Assembly: GCA_020249925.1 (NCBI GenBank) | Contig: JADCER010000003.1 | Coordinates: forward strand, 186,001 to 250,000 | DNA: 64,000 nt | Direction: 5' to 3' | Source: Roseomonas sp. | GTDB taxonomy: Bacteria > Pseudomonadota > Alphaproteobacteria > Acetobacterales > Acetobacteraceae | In this document: one piece after another, positions 21,072 through 29,447 of the stretch | Layout of the letters: each line of letters starts with the position of its first letter | How positions within the stretch are numbered: position 1 is the first letter of the stretch | Program-made: the position numbers and the translations under genes | Notes under the pieces: generated by a model | What the model was told of the DNA's origin: nothing | Seen by the model: the letters and a program-made list of their open reading frames with translations, nothing else | The model's database searches: none

Positions 21072-22263
21072 ACCCATGCAATCCGCGCTTCTGGTGCTGA
21101 ATGCGGGCTCATCCTCGCTGAAATTCGCTGTCTTTGCGATTGATGGGCGCGGATTGACGCAGCGCTATGATGGCCAGATGGAAGGCATTGGCGCGGCACC
21201 GCGTTTCATCCTGCGCGATGCCGCAGGGGCGATGCTGAAGGAACGCCATTTCACGGCAGCCGAAGCACCCAAGGGCCATGAAGGCGCGCTTGGGGTGATT
21301 TTGGCGGCGCTCTCGCCCTTGCTGGATGGCGCGGCCATTCGCGCCATCGGTCATCGCGTGGTGCATGGCGGGCGGGATTTGAGCGCGCCGGTGATGATCA
21401 CCGAGGCCATCATGATAAAACTCCGCGCGCTGGTGCCCCTCGCCCCCTTGCATCAGCCGCATAATCTGGCCGGCATTGAAGCGGCCGCGCGGCATTTTCC
21501 GGGTGTTCCGCAAATCGCCTGTTTCGATACGGCCTTTCACCGCACGCAAAGCCATGCCGCCGCCAGTTTCGCGCTGCCGCCACGGTTTTTCGATCAGGGC
21601 ATCCTTCGCTACGGCTTTCATGGCCTTTCTTATGAATACATCGCGCGCCGCCTGGCGGCCGAGGATGCAGCGCTGGGGCGTGCTAGGCTGGTGGTCGCGC
21701 ATCTTGGCAATGGCGCATCGCTTTGCGCGATTGAAGGTGGGCAAAGCCGCGCCACCACCATGGGCTTCACCGCCCTGGATGGCGTGCCCATGGGCACGCG
21801 CAGCGGCCAACTGGACCCAGGCGTGGTGCTGCATATGCTGGATAGTTTGCAGATGACATCGAAGGACATCACGCATCTGCTGTATCACGACAGCGGCTTG
21901 AAGGGCATGTCCGGCATATCGCAGGATGTGCGTGCCATTGAAGCCGCCGGCACCGAAGCCGCTGAGGCTGCGCTCGATCATTTCGCCTTTCGCGTGCGCC
22001 GCGAAATCGGCGCGCTGGCCGCTTCCATCGGCGGCATTGATGCCTTGGTCTTCACCGCCGGCATTGGTGAGAATGCGCATGGCGTGCGCGCACGCATCTG
22101 CGCGGGGCTTGGCTTTCTGGGTATCAACCTTGATCCCGCCGCCAATGCCGCCAATCGGCCGGAGATTGGCCGCGCCGGTGATCCCGTGCGCGTGCTGATC
22201 CGCCCAACGGATGAGGAAGCGATGATCGCGGAGCATGCCTTGGCATTGGTGGGACGGCCTTAA
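21061..22263 (+). CDS. ackA: Acetate kinase
   Basis: Reversible ATP:acetate phosphotransferase; 400 residues. The N-terminal LVLNAGSSSLKF, GHRVVHGG, the catalytic region CFDTAFH, and the C-terminal FTAGIGENA motifs are all present. The start ATG 21061 overlaps the fabI stop by 11 nt; ATG 21076 (MQSALLV) is an alternative. A phosphotransacetylase gene, the usual partner, is not in the window on either side. Confidence 0.95.
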   Translation: MSPEPMQSALLVLNAGSSSLKFAVFAIDGRGLTQRYDGQMEGIGAAPRFILRDAAGAMLKERHFTAAEAPKGHEGALGVILAALSPLLDGAAIRAIGHRVVHGGRDLSAPVMITEAIMIKLRALVPLAPLHQPHNLAGIEAAARHFPGVPQIACFDTAFHRTQSHAAASFALPPRFFDQGILRYGFHGLSYEYIARRLAAEDAALGRARLVVAHLGNGASLCAIEGGQSRATTMGFTALDGVPMGTRSGQLDPGVVLHMLDSLQMTSKDITHLLYHDSGLKGMSGISQDVRAIEAAGTEAAEAALDHFAFRVRREIGALAASIGGIDALVFTAGIGENAHGVRARICAGLGFLGINLDPAANAANRPEIGRAGDPVRVLIRPTDEEAMIAEHALALVGRP

Positions 22264-22319
22264 CCCTTTACGCGCAGCAAGCAAAAGGTAAGCATGGTTG
22301 AAATCCAAAGGAGGCGCCC

Positions 22320-23006
22320 ATGCTCGACAACCCCCCGCTGCTCACCATTCATCGCGGCCATCGCCGCCCGGCCAAGACACTGATCGAAGCCTTTCGTGGC
22401 GCGCAGACATCCCATTTGGTGGATGCCATGGATGGGCGCGGCGCGCTTGATTATCGCATCAAGCCGATGGACGCCGACAATGCCGTCTTTGTTGGCCCGG
22501 CACTGACCGCGCTTGCCTATCCCGCCGATGTTGTCGGCGTTTTTGGTGCGCTGATGGAAGCCGAAGCGGGCGATGTGATTGTGGTCGCGAATGATGCCTA
22601 TACCGCGACCGCCGTGATCGGTGACTTGGTGGCCGGGATGATGAAGAACAAGGGTGTCGCGGCCTTCGTCACCGATGGTCTGGCGCGCGACCGTGCGGGC
22701 ATTGTCGCATCCCGCCTGCCCCTTTTTGCCGCCGGTATCATGCCCGCTTCACCCGCGGCCAATGGCCCAGCGGTGGTGGGCGCACCAGTCACGCTTGGCG
22801 GGCAGCATGTGCGCCCCGGCGATATCATTGTGGGCGATGCCGATGGCGTTGTCGTGGTGCCGCAGGATCAGGCGGAGGCAGTGCTGGAAAAACTCGCCGC
22901 CGTGCGCGCCGCCGAGGCCCGCGCCATTGCCGCGGTGGAAGCGGGTGCCACCGCCAATGACAAGATGCGCGCCATTGTCAGCAATGCGCGGATCATTGCC
23001 CAGTAA
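22320..23006 (+). CDS. RraA-like / 4-hydroxy-4-methyl-2-oxoglutarate aldolase family protein
   Basis: A 228-residue protein of the RraA fold. The conserved GDVIVVANDAYTATAVIGDLVAGMMKNKG region and the following VTDGLARD correspond to the aldolase metal and substrate site (G-x-L-x3-A-x-x-R-G region, D-G-x-x-R-D). In this family the Arg/Asp pair supports divalent-metal-dependent aldol or decarboxylation chemistry, while others are RNase E inhibitors; the retained D-G-L-A-R-D favours an enzyme. A strong ribosome site AAAGGAGG (22307-22314) precedes ATG 22320. A rho-independent terminator follows. Confidence 0.8.
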   Translation: MLDNPPLLTIHRGHRRPAKTLIEAFRGAQTSHLVDAMDGRGALDYRIKPMDADNAVFVGPALTALAYPADVVGVFGALMEAEAGDVIVVANDAYTATAVIGDLVAGMMKNKGVAAFVTDGLARDRAGIVASRLPLFAAGIMPASPAANGPAVVGAPVTLGGQHVRPGDIIVGDADGVVVVPQDQAEAVLEKLAAVRAAEARAIAAVEAGATANDKMRAIVSNARIIAQ

Positions 23007-23013
23007 AGCGAAA

Positions 23014-23045
23014 CGCCGCCGGGGTGCCCCTCGGCGGCGCTTTTT
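23014..23045 (+). terminator. Rho-independent terminator after the RraA-like gene
   Basis: Stem CGCCGCCG (23014-23021) and CGGCGGCG (23032-23039) with a short GC-rich loop, followed by C and TTTTT (23041-23045). It sits between convergent genes, 8 nt after the RraA-like stop. Confidence 0.85.
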
Positions 23046-23072
23046 CGGGGCAGGGCTTGGCGCGCCCTGCGA

Positions 23073-23459
23073 TCAATCCTTGTGCTTCGCAAGATACGCC
23101 AGCAGATCCTTCAATTGCTGTTCATTGCGAAGCCCGGCAAAGGCCATGGAACCCTGCGGTGCGACTGCCTTTGGATTGGTGATATAGGCGGTAAGGTTTT
23201 CGATGGTCCAGACATGACCGCCTTCACCCAGCGTGCGCATATTGGATGAATAGCGGAAGCCTTCGATGGAGGCCGCCTTGCGGCCCACCACGCCCCAAAG
23301 ATTGGGCCCGACGCCGTTGCGCCCGCCCTTGTCAATGGTGTGGCAAGCGCGGCACTGGTTGAAGACGCGCTGGCCGGCATCGGCATCCTGCGCGAAGGCT
23401 GGGACCGTGACGGAAAAACCCGCCAGCATGGCGGCGGAAAGCAAAAGGCGACGCATCAA
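23073..23459 (-). CDS. Class I cytochrome c (c2/c550 type)
   Basis: Small periplasmic electron carrier, 128 residues. The signal peptide ends near AFA/QDADA (residue 23). The heme attachment motif is C36-R-A-C39-H40, and the sixth ligand is probably Met105 in PQGSMAFAGL. The GPNLWGVVGRKAAS and FRYSSNMR stretches are typical of mitochondrial-like cytochromes c2. ATG 23459 or 23456 may be used. A weak inverted repeat lies upstream. Confidence 0.9.
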   Translation of the reverse strand: MMRRLLLSAAMLAGFSVTVPAFAQDADAGQRVFNQCRACHTIDKGGRNGVGPNLWGVVGRKAASIEGFRYSSNMRTLGEGGHVWTIENLTAYITNPKAVAPQGSMAFAGLRNEQQLKDLLAYLAKHKD

Positions 23460-23483
23460 TCAAGGCTCCTGAAAGCTGAAACA

Positions 23484-23513
23484 CCGTAATCGCCCTTCAG
23501 GCAAAAATTACGG
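23484..23513. repeat. Inverted repeat between the chemoreceptor-PilZ and cytochrome c genes
   Basis: CCGTAAT (23484-23490) and ATTACGG (23507-23513) are perfect 7-bp arms 16 nt apart, 25 nt upstream of the cytochrome c start. It could be a regulator site for that gene; no U-tract is present on either strand next to it. Confidence 0.25.
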
Positions 23514-23563
23514 CAGAACACCTGCTTGTCCGAAATGGTCGTGCTTGGCAAACCCGCAAGACG

Positions 23564-25051
23564 TCACGCAGCACGCATTTCAAGACTTTCATTTTGCTGC
23601 AATAAGGCCGCAATGATCGGCTGCGCCATGGCAGGATTGGTGAAAGCCAAATGCAGCCGCCCCTCCGCGCGGGAAACCAGCCGCACGCCAAGCGCTGGCC
23701 CCAGCGCATCAATGCGCAGCTCCCCTTCGGTGAAATCTGCTGCCCCACCCAGGAACAGCGCGCCACCAGGCGAAAGATCGAGCAGCACGCCCTCGGTCGC
23801 ATTCAGCCGGGCCGGCACACCAAGGGAAAGCCGCGCCTCTCGCCGGCGATTGGCAGCCGGCAGGCGCCCGCGCAGCGCCTCGCCCAGATTCTGCCGGAAG
23901 GCCGCGATCGCATCGGCCAATTCATCCGCACCCGATTGCAGCGTCCAGGCCGCCTCTCCCGTATTGCCGGAATCCTGCGTCAGCGCTTCCATTCTATTCG
24001 CGACATCCGCGGCATTCTCCGCCGCGCCCATGATGGCGCGCGAGATTTCGGCGGTAGTCGCCGATTGCTCCTCAACCGCCGCCGCAACCGAAGTCGCGAC
24101 CGCATCAAGCTCGGTCACCGCGCCGCCGATCCCATCCATGGCGGCCAAGGCGCGGCTGGCAGCGGCCTGCATGGCGGCGATGCGCCCGGCAATTTCCTCA
24201 GTGCTTTGCCCCGTGCGCTTGGCAAGGTTCTTCACCTCATTGGCGACCACGGTGAAGCCCTTCCCGGCCTCCCCGGCGCGCGCCGCTTCGATGGTGGCAT
24301 TAAGTGCCAGCAGATTGGTCTGCCCGGCAATTTCCGCGATCAGGCGCGACACCTGGCCGATTTGATCCACGCTGCCGGTCAGTTCCGTGAAAATCCGCCG
24401 CGCTTCTTCCGTGCGCTGCATCACGCCGCGCGTGGCTTGCCCGGCGCGTGACATTTGCTGCGCAATCTCCCCCGCCGCGCCGGCGAGTTCATCTGCCCCG
24501 CGTGAGGCTTGTTGCGCGCTGATCCGCCCTGCGGCGGCGGCGCTGGCCGAAGCTTCTGCCGCGCGGGCACCGCCTTCGGCGGCTTCTGTCATGGCGGCAG
24601 CATTGCGCCGCAGCATGGCAATGCGGCGGTCCAGATCCTCAAGCGCGGCGGCGGTCTCTGTCTCGATCGTGGCGGCAAGATCACCAAGCGCGGCTTCAGG
24701 CGCGGCGGGGATGGGTGGGGCGGGCAGGGCAGGGGGCGGCGGGCGCTGCCGCAAGGCCTCAGCCGCCATCAGCATCTGGCGCCAGGGGCCATCAGCTTCG
24801 ATTGCGGTAAAAGGGGGCACGGGGTCACCAGCCGCCAAGCGGGAGAGCTTGCCGGCAAAGCCCGCCAACATGCTGCGTTGATGCCAAAGCGCCCAGCAAC
24901 CCAGCAACAGGCAAATCATGAACCCTGCCGCAAGCCCCATGAAGAAACCCGGCGCCTGACCAATGCTCGCTTCCTGCCCAGCCGCGGCCAGGCTGGGTTC
25001 AGCAAGCAGGGTCATCACGGCAAGGCCTGGTAAACGGAGCTCAGCTTTCAT
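23564..25051 (-). CDS. Methyl-accepting chemotaxis-type protein with C-terminal PilZ domain
   Basis: A 495-residue protein. An N-terminal signal-like segment is followed by one clear membrane helix at about 33-56 ([20 protein letters not shown]), with no room for a periplasmic sensor domain. A short HAMP-like linker leads to the MCP signalling coiled coil, whose highly conserved hairpin tip is [20 protein letters not shown]. The last 100 residues contain a PilZ domain: RRREAR, then LDLSPGG, matching R-x3-R and D/N-x-S-x2-G, the c-di-GMP binding signature. It probably signals c-di-GMP level to a chemotaxis-type kinase (inference). Monocistronic on the minus strand. Confidence 0.85.
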   Translation of the reverse strand: MKAELRLPGLAVMTLLAEPSLAAAGQEASIGQAPGFFMGLAAGFMICLLLGCWALWHQRSMLAGFAGKLSRLAAGDPVPPFTAIEADGPWRQMLMAAEALRQRPPPPALPAPPIPAAPEAALGDLAATIETETAAALEDLDRRIAMLRRNAAAMTEAAEGGARAAEASASAAAAGRISAQQASRGADELAGAAGEIAQQMSRAGQATRGVMQRTEEARRIFTELTGSVDQIGQVSRLIAEIAGQTNLLALNATIEAARAGEAGKGFTVVANEVKNLAKRTGQSTEEIAGRIAAMQAAASRALAAMDGIGGAVTELDAVATSVAAAVEEQSATTAEISRAIMGAAENAADVANRMEALTQDSGNTGEAAWTLQSGADELADAIAAFRQNLGEALRGRLPAANRRREARLSLGVPARLNATEGVLLDLSPGGALFLGGAADFTEGELRIDALGPALGVRLVSRAEGRLHLAFTNPAMAQPIIAALLQQNESLEMRAA

Positions 25052-25166
25052 GGCGCATCCTGGAATCCAGGGCCCAGTGTGACCGCATTTCGCTACGAGC
25101 CGGTTAAGGCCCGTGCGGCTTGGCGCGATTGCGGCTAAATATGATCAAGGATTTGGGAATCACCTT

Positions 25167-26174
25167 ATGGCTCATCGTATTGCCGTCATTGGCGCGCCCT
25201 CCCTGATTGGGCGCGAAATCTTGCGTTGTCTTGCGGAAACCAGCCTTGCCGGGGCTGAATTGGTGGCACTGGCCCAGGGGCGCGGAGCCGGGGCTGAGGT
25301 TTCCTGGGGTGAGAAGGCAGTTCTCAAGACCCGCGATGTGGCCCGGTTTGACTATGCCGGCACGGCGCTCGCGATTTTCGCCTGCGACGCCAAGCTTGCC
25401 GCAATTGAGGTGCCGCGCGCGGCCGCCGCCGGCGCCATGGCGATTGACCTTTCCGGACATTTCCATCTGGAACCCGATGTGCCTTTGGTGGTGGCCGGCG
25501 TGAATGACCAGGCTTTGGCCCGCGCTGCCAAAAGGCGGACCATCGCCTGCCCGCTGCCGGCCAGCCTGATATTGGCGATGGTGCTGAAACCCCTGCATGA
25601 CGCCGCCGGCATCCGGCGCGTGGTGGCCGCGACCTATCAGCCAGCCTCCGGCGTGGGGAAGGAGGGCATGGATGAGCTCTGGTCCCAGACGCGGGGCATT
25701 TTCGTCAATGACAATCCGGAAGCGCAATATTTCACCAAGCAGATCGCCTTCAATGTCATTCCGCATATTGATCGCTTCATGGCCGATGGCGCGACGCGGG
25801 AGGAATGGGCCATGGCCGCCGAAATCCGCAAGCTTGTCGCGCCCGATATTCAGGTGAGCGCAAGCTGCGTGCGCGTACCCGTGATGCTTGGGCTTGGCAT
25901 GGCGCTAAACATTGCTTTTGACCGCCCGATCAATGAACGTGATGCGCGCGACGTGCTGCGAAAAGCGCCTGGCTTGAGTCTGCTCGATCGGCGCGATGAT
26001 GGCGGCTATGCGAGCCCGGCCGAGATTGTGGGGGAGGATATGGTCTATGTCTCCCGCATCCGCCGCGATGCGACGCTGCCCAATGGGCTTTCGCTTTGGG
26101 CCGTTGGCGATGATGTGCGGCTTGGGGCCGCGCTGAATGCGGCGCGGATTGCGGAGGCTGTGTTGCGGGGATGA
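25167..26174 (+). CDS. Aspartate-semialdehyde dehydrogenase homologue lacking catalytic residues
   Basis: A 335-residue protein that aligns by eye over its whole length with bacterial aspartate-semialdehyde dehydrogenases (blocks VVAATYQPASGVGKEGMDEL, KQIAFNVIPHID, LSLWAVGDDVR, GAALNAARIAE). The active-site block NPNCSTIQ of the family reads CPLPASLI here (128-135): the nucleophile Cys position is Pro131 and the Gln position is Ile135. The catalytic His of RVPV-x2-GHSEAVNI is Leu243 (RVPVMLGLGMALNI). The NADP loop GATGAVG is also altered (GAPSLIG). It therefore resembles the USG-1 type of ASADH paralogue and is probably not an active dehydrogenase. ATG 25167 was chosen over 25113 because MAHRIAVIGA is the family N-terminus. 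Confidence 0.85.
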   Translation: MAHRIAVIGAPSLIGREILRCLAETSLAGAELVALAQGRGAGAEVSWGEKAVLKTRDVARFDYAGTALAIFACDAKLAAIEVPRAAAAGAMAIDLSGHFHLEPDVPLVVAGVNDQALARAAKRRTIACPLPASLILAMVLKPLHDAAGIRRVVAATYQPASGVGKEGMDELWSQTRGIFVNDNPEAQYFTKQIAFNVIPHIDRFMADGATREEWAMAAEIRKLVAPDIQVSASCVRVPVMLGLGMALNIAFDRPINERDARDVLRKAPGLSLLDRRDDGGYASPAEIVGEDMVYVSRIRRDATLPNGLSLWAVGDDVRLGAALNAARIAEAVLRG

Positions 26175-26206
26175 CGGCGCAGGCGCCGTCCCCCCCGAGT
26201 TGTGGC

Positions 26207-27034
26207 TCAGGCCGAAATCTCAAGCGCTTTCAGCAATTTCTTGTCGATAAGCCCGGCGGGCAAGCCCGCTGCCAGCCGAAACCGTGTAATGGCGGCAATG
26301 CTGCGCGGGCCGATATCGCCATCGGCAGCACCAATTTCGGTATAGCCCCGCGCCTGCAAGGCGCGCTGAACGGCAACGGCAAGCGCCGGCGCCGGTTGAT
26401 CTTCCGGCGCCGGCGGTTCGGCCAGTACGCGCCGCACCTTATCAAGCCAGGCCCGCCGATCCTGCAGCCCATGCACCCCACCGCTGACGCGGCGCGTGAC
26501 GGCTTCAAAATCACCGGTGTCACAAAGCTTGTTCAGCCCCTTCCATTCCCAAAAGGCGCAGGCGACATGCAGCGCATGATCGGGGCTTGCCACCAGATCC
26601 GGCTGGTTTTCCAGATCAAGCCCGGCAATGGCGCCAACGTCGCTATAGGTGATGCGACCCGTGAGTTGGATATAGCCGCGGCCGCGAAACAACCATCCAT
26701 CGCCGGGAAGCTTATTGCCCAGATCGCGCCGCCCGCCATAGACGAATTCCGCGAGCTTTTGCGGATTGCGTGCATAGGGCGCGGCATCGGCAAGGCTTGC
26801 GAAACGCTTTGGCCAGATCTGCAACAGCCTTTCGGGGCGGTAAAACAAATCCTCCTCGGTGCGTGAGAGACCTTCGGATTCATGGCCCATTTGCGCCAGG
26901 AAGAATTGCAGCCGGATCGGCTTGCGGGACATGCCATAGCCGCGCAGCAGGCCATCGGCTTGCGCGGCAAAGGCCGCGAGGTGTTCGCCCGCAGCGCGCG
27001 GATAGAGTTTCTGGATCTGATCGGCTGACAGCAT
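26207..27034 (-). CDS. Phage-type GH19 endolysin/chitinase-like muramidase with C-terminal peptidoglycan-binding domain
   Basis: A 275-residue cell-wall hydrolase with no signal peptide. The GH19 catalytic domain occupies about 1-205: the first catalytic Glu is E52 in MGHESEG and the second is in RTEED (E60/E61). It is followed by the phage-endolysin blocks GGRRDLGN, GDGWLFRGRGYIQLTGR and RVSGGVHG. The last 65 residues are a peptidoglycan-binding repeat (VQRALQARGYTEIGAADGDIGPRSIAAITRF). The start was set at 27034 (MLSADQIQKL); an extension to 27307 would run through the divergent gene's promoter. It is divergent from a membrane-protein/lipoprotein/transglycosylase operon. Confidence 0.88.
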   Translation of the reverse strand: MLSADQIQKLYPRAAGEHLAAFAAQADGLLRGYGMSRKPIRLQFFLAQMGHESEGLSRTEEDLFYRPERLLQIWPKRFASLADAAPYARNPQKLAEFVYGGRRDLGNKLPGDGWLFRGRGYIQLTGRITYSDVGAIAGLDLENQPDLVASPDHALHVACAFWEWKGLNKLCDTGDFEAVTRRVSGGVHGLQDRRAWLDKVRRVLAEPPAPEDQPAPALAVAVQRALQARGYTEIGAADGDIGPRSIAAITRFRLAAGLPAGLIDKKLLKALEISA

Positions 27035-27177
27035 GAAAAATCTCCTCGGCAGGAAAGGGATTTGCGCGGTCGGAATGGGCCTACACTCTTGGCCAAACGC
27101 TACGGAAGGTAAAGAATTTTTTTGGCGCTTGGCATGCAGGCGCTGGCGCGGGATTGGGCGATCCAAGAACAATTTCC

Positions 27178-27206
27178 TTGACAAAATAGGAAATAAATAC
27201 CATAAA
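27178..27206 (+). promoter_or_regulatory. Sigma-70-like promoter of the membrane-protein/lipoprotein/transglycosylase operon
   Basis: Consensus -35 TTGACA at 27178-27183, a 17-bp AT-rich spacer, and CATAAA at 27201-27206 as -10 (4 of 6 matches). It is 27 nt upstream of the ATG at 27233, with GAGG at 27221-27224 as ribosome site. The surrounding 60 bp are much more AT-rich than the flanking genes. Confidence 0.55.
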
Positions 27207-27232
27207 CCACGGCCCCAGACGAGGTCCCGCCC

Positions 27233-28777
27233 ATGCCCCCAGCCACCCCAATTGAGAACAGCACAGGCACCACGGAAGGGCGCTCCATCGCACTGGAATT
27301 GCTCCATATTACGCGCCTACCCTTGCGCATTCTGCTGACCGGCGCGGCCATGGCAGCCGTGCTAGGGGCTGGCGTGGCACTCGGCCTGCCGGGGCCGGAG
27401 GCGCTTTTTGCCCCCTTCGCCGCCCCCGGCGCCTCCGGCCTACCGGCGCTGATCGGTATGATGATTTTCCTTATTGGCATCGGCTTCGCCGCCTTCCTCT
27501 GGTGGCTGGCGGCGCGCAGCTTCGCGCTGGTGGCGAACCCCGCCATCGGGCCGGAACGGCTCGCGGGCTTGCGTGACCTACCGCTTGCGCTCCCCGAAGG
27601 CACGGTGCGTGCTTTGCTGGCGCTTATTGTCGGCGTCATCGGCCTGCCGCTATTGCTCTTTTCCAAGACGCTTGGGCTCACGGATGCGATTGCCGGCTAT
27701 GTGAATGGCATCGTCACCGGCGTTTTCGGCTTTTATTTCGGCACGCGCAGCACCGGGGCGGATGCGCAAATCGCCCGCCGCGCCACCGAACAATTGGCCG
27801 AACGTGAACGCGCCACCGGCGCGCTTGCCGCCGAAGCCGAAGTGCTGCGGCAAAAGGCGGAAGGGGCCGCGCGCGATGCCGCCCTGCCGGGGCGGATTGA
27901 AGCAACGCGCGGCAGCCTTGCGCGGCATATCGAAGTGGCCGGCCTGGTGCTGGATGAATTCGGCCCGCTGCTGCCAAAGGGCATGATCCCGGAAGGGGCA
28001 GCGCAGGCGCTTGGCAAGGCCCGCGACGCCGCCGCCGCCTTGCAAGGCCGGCAAAGCGGCCCAGGCGCTGAGGATGCGCTGAAGACCGCCTCCGACGCCT
28101 TGGCCGGGTTGATCGGCGCGCAGCCCTTGGCGCCGCTGCTGCGTGGCGCGGCATCCCTGCTGCCCGCCGGCACGGCGCTCGGGCCGCTTGGGGCGGTCGC
28201 GACCGTGATCGGGCTTGGTTGGCATTTCGGTGCGGCGGAATATCAGCGCTGGCGCGCGCGCGTGCTGGCCGCCCCCTTCGCGCCACAGCTTTTCGATGCG
28301 GGGCTGATCACGCCAAGCTCGGCGGAACTGCGGATGGAAACCTGCCCGATCTTCGCCCGCGCCTTCAAGGATGTGAAATCACGCCCCGGCTTCTTTGCTG
28401 ATCTCCTCAACAAGATCGGGCAGGATGACGCAGGCGCGCGGCTTTGGGCTGAATATGGCGCCGATGCCACGCGCTTTCCGGGCGGCCAGGCAGAGCTTGA
28501 AGAAGGCTTGGCAGAATTTCGCGCTGCCTTGCTCGCTGATCTTTCCGCGCGCGATGCAACGCCCGAAAAGATCGCCGCCGCGCTTGCCCCGTTATCGCCT
28601 GTGCCGGGCACGCTACCCAGCCTGGACCATGTGAACCGCCTGATGGATCAGGCCGGCAAGGCCGGCGAAGGCCAACCCGAAGCCCGCGCGGCTTTTGAAG
28701 CGCTGGTCATGCTGACCGGGCATTTGCGGGATAGAAAGCTTGACCCGGTAAAGCTGATGGCGGAGGTGATGCCATGA
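27233..28777 (+). CDS. Unrecognised multi-helix membrane protein with large soluble C-terminal part
   Basis: I do not recognise a named family. The 514-residue protein has four N-terminal hydrophobic helices at about 31-52, 71-93, 125-143 and 151-170. The stretch PEGTVRALLALIVG starts the third helix, and GVFGFYFGTRS ends the fourth. A charged, Glu/Arg-rich helix likely to form a coiled coil follows at about 177-215, then an alpha-helical, Ala-rich region of 300 residues with one more hydrophobic patch (LGPLGAVATVIGLGWHFG). It is the first gene of an operon with a lipoprotein and a PG-binding lytic transglycosylase, divergent from a GH19 endolysin gene. A holin-like or export-platform role is conceivable but only inferred from context. 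Confidence 0.8.
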   Translation: MPPATPIENSTGTTEGRSIALELLHITRLPLRILLTGAAMAAVLGAGVALGLPGPEALFAPFAAPGASGLPALIGMMIFLIGIGFAAFLWWLAARSFALVANPAIGPERLAGLRDLPLALPEGTVRALLALIVGVIGLPLLLFSKTLGLTDAIAGYVNGIVTGVFGFYFGTRSTGADAQIARRATEQLAERERATGALAAEAEVLRQKAEGAARDAALPGRIEATRGSLARHIEVAGLVLDEFGPLLPKGMIPEGAAQALGKARDAAAALQGRQSGPGAEDALKTASDALAGLIGAQPLAPLLRGAASLLPAGTALGPLGAVATVIGLGWHFGAAEYQRWRARVLAAPFAPQLFDAGLITPSSAELRMETCPIFARAFKDVKSRPGFFADLLNKIGQDDAGARLWAEYGADATRFPGGQAELEEGLAEFRAALLADLSARDATPEKIAAALAPLSPVPGTLPSLDHVNRLMDQAGKAGEGQPEARAAFEALVMLTGHLRDRKLDPVKLMAEVMP

Positions 28778-29430
28778 TCCGCCTAATAACGCTGGCCTTG
28801 ATTGGCCTTGCGGCCTGCAGCGCCCTGGATGCGCCGGTGGCGCAGCTTGAACGCTGGCAGAAGCAGCGCGCGGCCGGGGCGCTGACGGCCATCGCGGACG
28901 AACCTGTGGTGCGCGATTGCGCGCCTGGCAAAGGGGAGGCGTGTCAGCGCCTGCATCTGATCCGCGCCGAAGCCTGCCTCAGCCTTGCCTTTGCCGATCG
29001 CGCGCCGGGTGCTGCCTGCCCCGGCGCCACCGCGCGCGAAGCAGGCCTGCTTTCCTGCGCGGCGAGTGCGGCGCAAGCGGCGGAACAATCCGCCGGCGAC
29101 ATCCTGTTGCCGGCGCGGAAGCTGCGCGCCCAAGCACGGCTTTGCGCCATTGAAAACCTGCCCCCCGCCATGGCCGCCCCGGCGGCGCGGGAATTCATCG
29201 CCGAAGCCGCACCCTTGGCCGATGCGGAAGGCGCCTTGCTGCGTGGCCGTGCGCTGCTTGCCGCCGCGCGGCCTTCCGCCGGGCCTGAAGCCACGCGCTG
29301 CGCCGCGGCGCGGGATGCGCTGGCTGAGGCGCGGCGCGGCCTCGTACAAAAACCCGATGATGCGGCGCTCAAGCGCCTTGCCGATGATGCCGCGTTGCGC
29401 GCCACGCGCATCAGCGATTGTCGCATTTAA
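28774..29430 (+). CDS. Small Cys-rich lipoprotein of unknown function
   Basis: A 218-residue protein with lipoprotein signal MIRLITLALIGLAAC; the lipobox is LAAC and Cys15 is the lipidation site. The mature part is Ala-rich and helical with further cysteines (DCAPGKGEACQRL, EACLS, CPGA, SCAAS, RLCAIE, RCAA, DCRI). These could form several disulfides, and the helical spacing suggests a repeat-like solenoid. The start overlaps the stop of the membrane-protein gene (ATGA), and the transglycosylase gene follows 17 nt later. The position is reminiscent of Rz1-type spanin lipoproteins of phage lysis cassettes, but it is much longer and not proline-rich, so equivalence is not claimed. Confidence 0.78.
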   Translation: MIRLITLALIGLAACSALDAPVAQLERWQKQRAAGALTAIADEPVVRDCAPGKGEACQRLHLIRAEACLSLAFADRAPGAACPGATAREAGLLSCAASAAQAAEQSAGDILLPARKLRAQARLCAIENLPPAMAAPAAREFIAEAAPLADAEGALLRGRALLAAARPSAGPEATRCAAARDALAEARRGLVQKPDDAALKRLADDAALRATRISDCRI

Positions 29431-29447
29431 TAAAGGGAGGATTTGTC

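Noticed and set aside
26173..26190. Perfect dyad GACGGCGC/GCGCCGTC overlapping the ASADH-homologue stop, between convergent genes.
   Set aside because: Loop of two bases and no T-tract on either strand; in 65% GC DNA such dyads are common, so it was not called a terminator.
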